Shown here: piece after piece, positions 32,755 through 43,100 of the stretch | How positions within the stretch are numbered: position 1 is the first letter of the stretch | Layout of the letters: each line of letters starts with the position of its first letter | Assembly (NCBI GenBank): GCA_932521025.1 | Contig: OW051469.1 | Location: forward strand, 1,376,398 to 1,440,397 | DNA length: 64,000 nt | Origin: Oscheius onirici | Lineage: Eukaryota; Nematoda; Chromadorea; Rhabditida; Rhabditidae | Reading direction: 5' to 3' | Position numbers and translations under genes: made by a program | The notes under the pieces: model-generated | What the model was told of the DNA's origin: nothing | The model's input: only the letters and a program-made list of their open reading frames with translations | Database searches by the model: none

Positions 32755-34997
32755 ATGGCTCGTCGTACCGAATACGAACCTCACACCGGTGATCCGGAAA
32801 AGGATATCGCTTATGAGAAGGAACGTCGCCGCGCCTTGAGTAAATTCCCATAAAATTTTTGCTCAAAAAACTTGTTTAGCCGATGACGAGTGCCCTGCCG
32901 AGGTCGGCAAGTTTCTTGAATACTTTGCTCAAGTTATAGAAGACGAAAACGTTCAGGAGATTTTCTCCTGTTATGATCAAGCCTTCCCCGAGTACACTGA
33001 CCGGTCAGTGCTATCGATTTTTGGATATTTTAGATATATTTTTAGATTCTTCCGGGAGCGTATGTGGCCAGATGAGAGCGTGGTGGAGAGCATTGTTGGA
33101 CCTCGTGAGTTTCTTTTTCGACAATGGGCCGAACTTTAGCTGAATTATACAGCCTTTTCGGTATATAATCAAATCAAAATGGAAGACGGTCCAGTTTTGA
33201 GAGAATTCTTCCAGAAAATCGTCTATTCATCATTCTGTACAAGGAACTTTACTACCGTCAGCTGTACGCTCGCAATCAACGCGGACCCCAGCTCAGTCAC
33301 CGTTGGGAATCATTCATGAACTACCAGGAGCTCTTTGCCGAGATTCTTGGCAGCAAGGAGCCCGTTCCTCTTTCTCTGCCTAACGTCTGGCTCTGGGACA
33401 TTGTTGACGAGTTCGTCTACCAGGTTTTGTCTGATCTTTCTATCTTGAAAACAGTATTCAGTTCCAATCTTTCTGTCTCTACAAGGCCAATCCGGGAAAG
33501 CGGTCTTCCGATGAGAATGAGGATCTGTTGACAATTGAACAGGACCAGAATGCCTGGAACATTTATCCAGTCTTGAACATTCTCTACTCTCTTCTTTCCA
33601 AGTCTCAGATTGTTGAGCAGCTGCAGGCTATCAAGGAGAGAAGTGAGTTCTACCTGAGAAGCGACCGGTACAGTAATCTGCTTTTTTTTTTCGGTGCGAG
33701 ACAATTTTTGGATACCCGGTCAAGATACGAAGCCAAAATTGGCTTGGGATCTCCGCTGAAATTTCAATATTTCTTTTCCAGGGAATCCGGACGACGTTTG
33801 CGACGAGTTCGGTCAGTCTGACCTCTACTTCAAGATGGGCTACTTTGCTCTGATTGGTCTTCTCCGAACTCACGTTCTTTTGGGCGATTACCATCAGGCT
33901 CTCAAGACTGTTGAACACGTCGAGATGGACGCCAAGGGTCTTTACAATCAGGTCCCTTCATGTCTCGTTACTCTTCATTATTTTGTCGGCTTCTCTCACA
34001 TGATGATGAGAAACTATGCCGAAGCGACGAAGATGTTCGTCAATTGTCTGCTGTTCATTCAGAGAACCAAGTCGCTTCAGACTCAGCAGCAGAAAAATTT
34101 CCAGTACGATGTGGTTTGTGATTTGATTGTATAGAAAACGAGGAAACATCCAGATTGGAAAGACTTATGATCAGCTTTTCTTCCTTCTGGCCATCTGTCT
34201 GTCCGTTCAGCCACAACGCATCGATGAGACGGTCTCGGTCCAGCTTCAAGAAAGATGTGGGGACAGAATGAATCGCATGGCCAATGGAGATATTGGAGAG
34301 TTCCGTTCTGCTTTCCAAATGGGGTAAGTTCAGTCTGTTTTTCATTTTCCCGATTTTTCCTTTTTTTTTCCTCAAATAGCTTTTGGACAATTTAGATTCA
34401 GGAGGAAAGTTAACTAGAGGTTACGGTAGATTCTTTAGCATCGAGACAGCACCAGTCCTTTAAACTTTGGGACAACTTTTATTCTGAACAGACTATAAAA
34501 ACTTCTTCCAGATGTCCCAAATTCCTGAGCCCCACGACAGCTGCCTATGATGGTCCGAGCATGGCAAAGGAACCTCTCCTTCGCCAGTCTCAGTGCTTCC
34601 TTGAGGGAATCCAGAGTCAGATTGCTCTGCCAATTCTTCGTGGCTATCTGAAGCTGTATACTTCTCTAGAGATCAAGAAACTCGCCTCTCTTATGGATAC
34701 CAGCGAGGGAGACTATGATTCCTTCCTAGGAAAACTTCTCTCTTACAAGGCGAGTTTTCAACAAGGCAGAAGAAAAATCGTGTTCAGATGATTGTGAACC
34801 AGCTGGGAAAAGATTCGACTACTGTGGCAACCGACGAAGATGAGCCCAATACTGACATTGACTTTTACGTTGACCGTGACATGATCCACATCGCCGATAC
34901 GAAGGTGGCTCGTCGTGTCGGAGAGCACTTTATTCGCCACATTCAAAAGCTGAACGAGGTCCAGCAGATGCTTACCCGAATCGATGTTAAACCTTGA
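32755..34997 (+). CDS. EIF3L: Eukaryotic translation initiation factor 3 subunit L, 535 aa
   Basis: Subunit of the cytoplasmic eIF3 complex that supports 43S pre-initiation complex assembly. Exons: 32755-32839, 32880-33003, 33046-33104, 33215-33423, 33462-33642, 33782-34113, 34154-34323, 34512-34749, 34788-34997, total 1608 nt. Diagnostic matches to human eIF3L include ILYKELYYRQLYA, LPNVWLWDIVDEFVYQFQSF, GYFALIGLLRTHVLLGDY, LLFIQRTKS, CPKFLSP and the near-invariant C-terminal DMIHIADTKVARR, which lies in the PCI-containing C-terminal region. The length compares with 564 residues in human. The intron after SYK (34750-34787) starts GCGAGT, so it is a GC-AG intron; it restores the family alignment (SYK-MIVNQLG) with no gap. 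A poly(A) signal AATAAA lies at 35072-35077. I first thought of eIF3e, but these motifs are specific to subunit L. Confidence 0.97.
34324..34511. repeat. Dispersed repeat in eIF3L intron 7
   Basis: Contains aaagttaactagaggttac and a block with cagtcctttaaactttggg, both with counterparts in P-glycoprotein 1 intron 5, and ends in tctgaacagact, the inverse of the start of the repeat at 31982. The intron would be unremarkable without it. Confidence 0.5.
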
Positions 34998-35402
34998 ATC
35001 CACTGCTTGTTTTAAGCTATTCCTGTTGATTTTCTATTATCTCCCTTTAATTAAGTACTGCTCGTTTTCTTAATAAAGTATTGGGACAAAACTCTTTTCT
35101 CTCTGTGTCCAGCTCTAAAATCCAGCGTAGTAAGCATGAAATTATGGCAAGCAGAAGCCAAGAAAGAAACCCGAGTCCCATCCATAGGAAAAAAATAAGA
35201 AAAAAAGTAGAAAAAATATCTCAGCAAGCAGTTTGAAATACCGTCTAAACACGAATCTGTCACTTCGTCATTCTCTACATCTGTGTTTCCGCTACCGTTG
35301 CTAAGATTCCATAATCTCTGGTCCCTTCTTTTTGTTTCACGAAAGACTCCATAGCAGCAGCGCCTTCCCGCCACAACCCTATTTCCCATTTTTTCCTCCA
35401 CA
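34998..35402. other. Spacer between eIF3L and the CEP104-like gene
   Basis: 405 bp holding the eIF3L 3' UTR (AATAAA at 35072-35077) and the likely promoter of the CEP104-like gene. No coding exon recognised. The minus-strand frame 35051-35413 lacks homology and opposes both neighbours. Confidence 0.5.
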
Positions 35403-36965
35403 ATGAGTACCAAAACTGAGAAAAAATCTGCAAAGCCAATGATGGCGATGCGCGAAATTCATTGGAAGTGTCTAGTTCTCGGTTCAAGCTTTCCAGAAGA
35501 TTTTGACAAAGGGAAATGGATGTCTCCACTTGGGTAAGAGATGTTTTTGACTGTGTCAAAGTTTTTTTACAGAGAAAATTTTCCTCTGGACATCGTTCTC
35601 GGCCTTGATAATATAACGAATGTCTATAAGGTCATTCTGGATGTCGACGACGACAAAATCCGTAAGTCTCGGTCTGAATCAACATTTTTTCCAAAGCAAG
35701 CCGTGTTGACGTTACCATCGGTCTTTCGGACGTTCGTCTACCAATTTCGTACAAAGCCGCAAGAGAAGCCAATTTTGACCGTCCAGTCAGGATGGAGTAT
35801 CGGAAGAGAGATCGGGGACAGGCTAGAATGGAGAGCAAGTTAGTCTCTTTCTGGATTACTGTACTCTGACTAGATCGGCTTTCACTGACACAATTGGACA
35901 GTATGTCTGGCTTCAAGTGAGCGCTGCTCTTCAATCGACCGAGAATCCATCGAAACAGGTATGGTTTATTCAAAAAAAAATAACAGAGCTCAACCGTAAC
36001 CCATTTGTTTCCGCGCGAGACCCTTATAACACGGAAGCGTAGGATACTCAGCAAAGTTTTTTGGTGTTATTCCGGTCTCGCAGCGAACTGGGTTACGAAA
36101 TGGGTTACGGTCGAGCTCTCTAGTTTTTTATAGTTTTTTTAACTACGGAAAATTAAGATTGGAATAAACAAAGTGACGGTGCTTGGATATCCACTGAACG
36201 AGGACGAAATCAATGAAATAATGAAAAATCAGAGGTGAGGGACAGCAAAAGTGAGAGTGACAGTAATATTAATAGTAACAGTATCAGTAACGGTAACAGT
36301 GAAAACTTTCTTCAGAGATAACTTCATGGACTTCCGTCCCCAAACTGGCAACTCTGTCCGTGGACTGGAATTGCCTCCTGGTAATCTGGAAAGAGCTCCT
36401 TCAAGAGGAAAAAAGAAAGTGGAGAGGTATAGTTAGTGAGTGCTTTCACTGGTTTGCTGTGTCCTCACAAATGCTTGTCTTTTCCAAGCAAGAGCTTCTT
36501 CCACCCATTGAATTCAGCAATGGAGATGGAATGACAACCAGTGGGAGTGCTTTGGCACAAGATCCGTTGACTTGTATTCAAACTGTGAAACGGGCAATTG
36601 AGCAGAAAAAGGACCATGCTAAGGCTGTAAGAGAAATTTTTCTGCATCAGTCAGTTTGTAGATCGGAAAAGACGTCGAGGCGACAGTCTGTCTACGAGCT
36701 CTCCAACGTTTGACTGAATATGAAGCCATGCTGGAAGATTTGTCCTCAAGAAGAAGTAACGCTCTCATTCACGAAGAATTCGATCAGGCTGAAAGATTTC
36801 GACAAACAATGGCTGACTGTAGGGATACGGCTCTGAGAAGCAGTCACATCGACCTTCTTTTTGATCGGACAGAGGTGAGCTTGCAATGGCAGTCGGACCG
36901 CTGATTTCAAGATGAAGAAATATTTTTTTCAGCTTTATGATGTTCTGCAAAGTTGTAGCCATTAA
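35403..36965 (+). CDS. Short CEP104-like protein (N-terminal jelly-roll plus helical region), about 336 aa
   Basis: Human CEP104 acts at centrioles and ciliary tips; its N-terminal jelly-roll is followed by a coiled coil, a TOG domain and zinc fingers. Exons: 35403-35533, 35573-35661, 35697-35838, 35874-35958, 36158-36234, 36316-36418, 36489-36626, 36662-36874, 36933-36965; total 1011 nt. Matches to human CEP104: FPLDIVLGLDNITNVYKVI in the beta-sandwich, FTDTIGQYVWLQV against VDAVGQFLKLIF, then a helical segment with EYEAMLEDLSSRRSNALIHE and FDQAERFRQTMADCRD, which parallels the human coiled coil. The product stops there: no TOG or zinc finger follows. Exon 6 is ended at a GTGGAG donor because it alone fits the phase of exon 7. 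The last exon adds ten residues (LYDVLQSCSH) and consists of repeat-like sequence. AATAAA at 37163 may serve this gene. The identification is by pattern only. Confidence 0.75.
35986..36118. mobile_element. Foldback MITE in CEP104-like intron 4
   Basis: The ends GAGCTCAACCGTAACCCATT and AATGGGTTACGGTCGAGCTC are near-perfect inverses. The inner arms carry gcgcgagacc and ggtctcgcagc. About 133 bp, non-coding. Confidence 0.87.
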
Positions 36966-37060
36966 TCTCCCCTACAACTTTACAAAACACCAAAAATCTA
37001 AAAAATGTTGTCTTGCGTACGTAAATGGGCATTTGGTCCGAGGTCATCTGCAAAGTTTCA
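36931..37060. repeat. Repeat with a CAAAGTTGTAG palindromic core, overlapping the last CEP104-like exon
   Basis: Contains atgttctgcaaagttgtag followed shortly by ctacaactttacaaaac, a hairpin, and then a segment (aaaatgttgtcttgcgtac, gggcat) paralleled in the MITE at 48412-48663 (aaaatgacgtcttggc, gggcatacg). The hairpin word recurs at about 5165, 16212, 48515 and 53215. The annotated terminal exon 36933-36965 lies inside it. Confidence 0.6.
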
Positions 37061-37172
37061 GCTTCGCGCCGTCGGAGTAACGTCGGACTGGACTCAACAA
37101 GCGTAGAATCTTTATAACTGTCTATATATTGTACTCGTATGAATCACGTGAAATGATATGTGAATAAAGTGA

Positions 37173-40100
37173 CTAGAGTTTTAAGGCACCGTAGAAAATT
37201 TCCTGAAGGAAGGATCGGGATCGCGGCTTGAAGCGGTACTCGTCCAAAAGTTCGAGGACGTCGGCGTAGAGACACGGCCATTCGAAGAGCCAGGGGTGAT
37301 GGGCGCGAAGACTGAAAAAATGGTTGTGGCTCAAAAAAGCTAAAAAATAAAGTACCTGATGAGTTTCTTCTCAGGAGCAGATTCTTTGACCTCGAGCATG
37401 TCCACTTCATAAAGAACTTGTCGTCTGAGAGAAGCTACATCAACGTCAGTTGGGAGAGGCCATTCTGAAAGTGACATTAACAGAACTTTTTCCCAAAACT
37501 CACTCTCAGTATTGGATTCACAGTAGAAACATCTGTAGGAGGAGTGAGAGAAGCCGGCATCGGTTCTCTGATTCTTTGAATGTCCACTTTTTGCGCCTCG
37601 GTCGTTCTCGTCGGAGAAGAGTTTTTTCGGATGGAAAATGTTCTGGAAGAGACTTACTTCCTCCTCTGTCACACCAATCCCCTTCAAAACAACTACCAGC
37701 CGTCTTTGACGGCTGTCGCCGCCCGTTTTCTTTTAGCATCCTTATTTTCATCATATTCGATCTCAGCATGGTCAATTACCCTAGAAAAACCTCTATACAA
37801 ACGATTTTTAGAAATTTTGTTTTTTAAACAAAAAATGCCTGTAGCTACGTCTAGTCGAAAAAAAAATCAAAAATATTTTAGCATATTCGGATTCAGCATA
37901 AAAAATAACCCAGGGAAAAATTTAGCAAAAGAACTTTTCGAGAAAAAAGTTTGGAGTGGAATCGAACCCGGGGGTCGCGGCGTCTAAACCCTTATATACG
38001 CGTCAGCGTGGCAATAGGCCAGCCACAGAAGAGATCTTACCCCGCACATGACCTGAACCTCCGAAGGCAAAGCCGATATATAGACAGGTTGTTTCACAGC
38101 AGGCCTGGTCAGTGTAGCAGCTGCTCCCAAATGACGAGAGAGCCAATCATCATGCAAAAGATGCTTCCGATACTGGGCCACACATTCCTCTTCACTTCGC
38201 GTCATAAAAATGTACCGAACCGGATCCCCAATGTTTCTATTGATCTGGAGGAAGCGTCGAGTCTTGAACGGGGCCAGTCGCCATCGCTCTCTGTTCTTGC
38301 TAGAAAAGTGGGGATCCCTTAGGAGATCGGCGACCTGGAAACGGATAAAGAAAAGAAAGGGGTCTGGATTACTGTTCCTTCCGCTTCTAGACGACTCTTA
38401 TCGACCATGAGTCCCTGGGAGAGACAGCGAGCGATGGTCGAGGATCGGGAACGAGGCTCCATGTCCTCACACTGACTGGTGATAGTTGTGGCTCTTCGTC
38501 TATCTGAAAAATGAGCCAGAATTTTCTATCTCTCTGTCTTTAACTTACTTCCAATTGAGTCGTCAATGAGAGAACAGGAGAAGCCACTAGTGATCCCGGA
38601 CTCTGTCGTCATGGCTCGACTTCTCGTATTGTCACTGCTGTCATACTCTGACATTGTTGGACTCTCACTCGTCATGTATTGTAGTCCATAATCACTGCCA
38701 CTGCGTCTCAGCTTTGGAACCGACTCCTGACTAATCTTCTGAGCTGACCAGCATCCTTCACTCGAAGACCGTGTTCGGTTGTACCTCTCCATCGGTGAGT
38801 CTACTCTCCGAGGCTGCTTTTCCAATAAGATTGATACTTCCGGGACGATGGGAGTGGATACTGTAGCTCTTCTGACTTCTTCCTCCTCTCCAAGCTTCTC
38901 ATACTTTCGTCGGGCCTTGTCAACTACCCAACGATGTTGATTACTCTCCCAGCCGTAATCACAAAGAATTTCGGCTCCGGCTACCGAAGTCGCTATCATG
39001 TTCAGAGCCCAGAAGGCTGCTCCTCTGACGGATAGAGTCGCGGCTTCTTCGGCCATTCGAACAATTTTTGGAATGACGTCGGGAAAGAAGAGCTTGATTC
39101 CATTGTGTGCACTGCCAATCTGACCTAGGGCCACTAGAGCTCCTTTGACTGTCGCCATGTCCTTTTCGTCTGTCAGTTGAATTAAAAGCTGTCGGACAAC
39201 TTTCTCGTCTTCCAAGAGCCATTGACCGTAATCGTGCTGCGCTAAACTTCCTAGAAGGTGAGCTGGGGCACGGACTCCGAAGCGGGTTCTAAAAAATATT
39301 TTTCTCAGATATTTTTGCCAATGCTACCTCTCATTGCTGGCTCTGGAAAATTCTCCATTATGAGAGCGTTTCACGTTGAGAAGAGCCACTCTCATATCTT
39401 CGTCCAATCCCTCAAAATATCGCGTGTTGAAGCTCTAAAGCAGTTTTATCGTAAAATTGAAAGAAATCCCATACTGTCATCCAGGTATGGATCGCGTCCA
39501 TCACGTCGTCGTGATTAGTCCGACAGACTCCTTCGTCCATGTAAAGGTAGGCTTTCAGTAGCATTCCGGCTTCTCCCAAAGTGCTCAGAGGAGCGGCTCG
39601 TAAGTTTCGAACACTTTTTGAGTAAATCTTAACCATGAATCAACACTGAAGTACACAAACTAACAGGTAGCCACTGATGAAGAGTTCGAATGGTCAGACG
39701 AACAACTTTGACCGACTCGTCGCCAAACTGCCTCAGAAGGAACGAGATTCCCCATTCGTGGAAATCTGGTAGGCGGAGAGCAGCCACGGCTCCAAGGAAT
39801 CGGGTACACCAGCGCCGGGAAGCCTGTATAATTTATGAATTTTTGTTTCGGTAAGCCTGTATAATTTAATATTTAGCCCTTTAAAGCGTGTCTCCGGCTA
39901 CGAAAAATCGCTGTGAGACCAGTTGCGCAGGTTCCGTCACGATTACAACGGGTCCCGACATGATATCCTATCAAAAAACAATTTTCGCTCTTTCGACGTT
40001 TTACACTCGGTTTTTCGTTTCCAAACCGTGTTTAATCGATTCGGCAGCAAATTTTACATCATATGCGTACCGATAGCAAAAATCTAGTAAAACTTGGAAG

Positions 40101-43100
40101 AGGAAAAGGAGAAAATAGCGTTTCTGTTCTTTCCTATTTTGTTCTTTGCTAATCACAGTAATTTTGATGTCGGAATAGACATAACTGGTGTAAAATTTAA
40201 TGCTGAATCGATTAAACATTGTTTGAAAACAATAAAACGAGTGCAAGGCGTCGAAAAATGCAAAATATGCATTTTGGGGGGGCAAGATCGTGACAGAACC
40301 AATGACAATTGGTCCTGGCATTCTGGCACAGTCCTTTAATCTGTCAATTTCTAGAATTTTCTATGGTTCAAGTCAACATACCTCATTGCAAGAAGTGAGG
40401 GCTTTCTGAAGCACAGTTCTCGGCAGATATTCGCTTCCGTCATTGGGACTGTAGTCGAGACTGGCGACGACGACTTTTACCAATTCTGTTGGAGTTGTAT
40501 TGTTCATCTTTTCCAGAAAACTGAAATATTTGTTCAAATCCAGTCCCTGCGCCACATAAAGCCTTGCATGTTTCTTGTTGTGTTTGAAGAGTATAAACGC
40601 GCTATATGCTTATAGTGGTGGCTATTTTTATTTCCTCCTCCTCGGCGATCTGCTGTCCCCATTTCGTTCTCGAATGCCCCTGTTTAACAAACGGTCACTC
40701 GCTGCTTTTTAGTAGTCGCCATTGCTTCACTTTCACATTATCAGAGAGGGAGAATGACCCTCTTAGCGCGGAAAAAGAAGAGGGGACCCGATTCCAATTC
40801 AGATTATTGACAATAGCAGAGAGTCATAGAGACCGAGAGACAGAGTCATTTTAAACTATCCCTCTTCTACATATGGCAAATCACTGGACAGGTTCTTACC
40901 GTTCTCTCTCTCGGCTAGCCGGGCGCTTTTCACGCCTCGTCAAGGATTTGTCTCATTGTCCTTGAGAGATGGCTACTGCCCTTTTTCCCCCGGCTTCTCT
41001 CCCTACGGCACAATCTCCGCGTTCCACAAGAGATGAAGCGCAAGATTCAGTCCAACCGCCAAAATAACAGCTACCAGAAAAAGTTTTCAACCAATCATCT
41101 TCCTACGGTCGATTTCAATTAGCACAGTTGCTTTAAAATGTAGGATCTCTTCCAAAACTTGCAACATCTTTGAGGGCCCGTCTCATCGGCATGGCGCTGT
41201 GTCACGACTCGTTTTGAGGTCGCCGGCGGCTATGAGAAAGTGGGAGGGGAACGGTCATCGGCCAATTCCGTCGGCACAATGGGGACAAAACTCCAAGGCC
41301 TCGCTTTCCATCACTTTCATTTGATTTCTCCCTCTTTACCTGTACTGATCAATATCTTTTCTCTCCTGGTTTCTCAGTTTCTCTCCCTTTCCCCCAAGTA
41401 TCCAACAACCCCAATCTCAAAACCGCAATTTTGCGTGGCATCGCCCTTTTTCGGTTCTTTTCAAATGGCGTCTCACTATCCATGTCTTGAATCATCGGTA
41501 GGGGGAGAAGACGATCCCGGATCGGGAAAAGGGGGAAACTTGTGGCCGGGAGGCGGCGGACTGGAAAGCATCAACACACTAGCCGTCGGGAAGCTTTTTC
41601 CATGGCGCCGCATCTGAGAGATCCAATTTATTCCAAAGCAACATCCTCAGGGTTATAGTCCTCTGTTACCAGTAATATTCAGCTTTGATCAACCTCTCTT
41701 CTCTCAGTCTTGATTTTCCAACAAAAAAACTATGTGCCGGTGGAAACCGCAGAACCAAAAGCTGGAAGGTGTTCTTGAACTTTTTTTCATCTCTAATTGT
41801 TCAGTGAAGTTTATTCTTCCCCAAATTTTACCAGCAATCCTACTGATCTTACCAGATTCCCTTTTTAATGTGAAACTCGTTACTGAACTTTCCAGATGAA
41901 TTGGGTAACAACACTTCTCCTAACGGGTCTGGTTGGCCTCGTGGCTGCTGACTTGCCCTCCTGTGAGAGAGCTCGTTGTATCCACTGCGAGGTGGAGTTC
42001 ATCAGCCGGATGTGTCCTTCGGCTTGTGGAGCTTGTGCTCGTCCCATAGCGAATACTCATCAAACCCCTCAGGTATCCTCTCCTTTATTCCGACTCACAG
42101 CCTTTAGCCACAACGGTTACCCGCTGTGGTAGCGACCCTTCCACCCCAGCCGCCGGTCATCTGGCAGCCAGCTAAGCAGGTTCCTGCGGTCCGACAGGCC
42201 GGAGTACAGACGCAAGCCTATCAGCAGGTCAGTCGAGACTTGCGACGGGAAGTAACGACAAGTTTTTAGGCCATCTATCAGCGTCCTGCACAGGCTTTTG
42301 CTGCTCCGGTACAGAGCTATCCTCAGGCTTCGACTCTGGCTCCTTTGATTGAACAGCCTGTTGCTAGTCAACTCAATCCGCAACTGGCTAGTCGACCGGC
42401 TGACCTGGCTCAGCCTCTTCCGGAATACCAGCGCCAGTTCAATGCTTACAATCAGCAACCTGTTCAGTACAACGGCTTCCAAAACTTTGGCCAACCCCAG
42501 AACTATCAGTATGGACAGCAGCCGCAGCAGAACTTCAACTATCAGCAACAGTCGCAGCTCTTCAACCCGTTCCAGCCATTCATGAGCGCTGCTTATAATC
42601 AGGGTGGACAGAATCCTTTGGATCCTTTCGGTCTCTTCAGCTTTAACCAGGCTCAGGCTGCTCAGCCAGCTAGAGCTTACGTCCCACCAGCTACTGCCGC
42701 TGCTCCGGCTAGTCCTCCGGCCACTGGAACTGCTTTCACTGGAAATTACAATGCTGGAATCCAGCAGGTCCAGCAGAACTACCAACAGCAGGCTCAGGTT
42801 GCTCAGACTAGACAAACGCCTCAGCTTCCTCAACAGTCACCTCTTCAGCTTCCTCAGATGCCCAACTTCTTCCAGGCTCCTCAGCTGCCACCCAGTCCTC
42901 CAGCTCCTGCTGTTCTCGCTAACACTCTGTTGCCGAATGTTCAGCAGCCACAGCCAGCTTATGCTACAAACAATCAACAGGCTCCTGCTCAACAAGTTCA
43001 GCCACAGCAGCCTCAACCTGTTCGTCAGCAGCCGCAGCAAACACAACAAGTACAACAACTGCAGCCACAACAGCCGCTACCCGAAACTTCGAACAGCATT

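Noticed and set aside
32755-34997. eIF3 subunit E as identity
   Set aside because: The C-terminal DMIHIADTKVARR, LPNVWLWDIVDEF and CPKFLSP motifs are those of subunit L, not E.
37951-38322. 123-codon plus-strand frame
   Set aside because: Antisense to a RICTOR exon and to the tRNA-like element; no homology.
40373-40555. Start of a separate RICTOR-like gene at an ATG near 40553
   Set aside because: The preceding RICTOR half ends exactly where this begins in the family alignment, and the GC-AG junction links them ungapped. The ATG-initiated frame includes intron bases.
42117-42833. 238-codon minus-strand frame, and 42604-43347 plus-strand alternative frame
   Set aside because: Both are shadows of the Gln/Pro-rich exon 42270-43175: CAG/CAA-rich coding reads as Leu/Ser-rich on other frames. 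The DB-module frame has the signal peptide and spliced DB domain.
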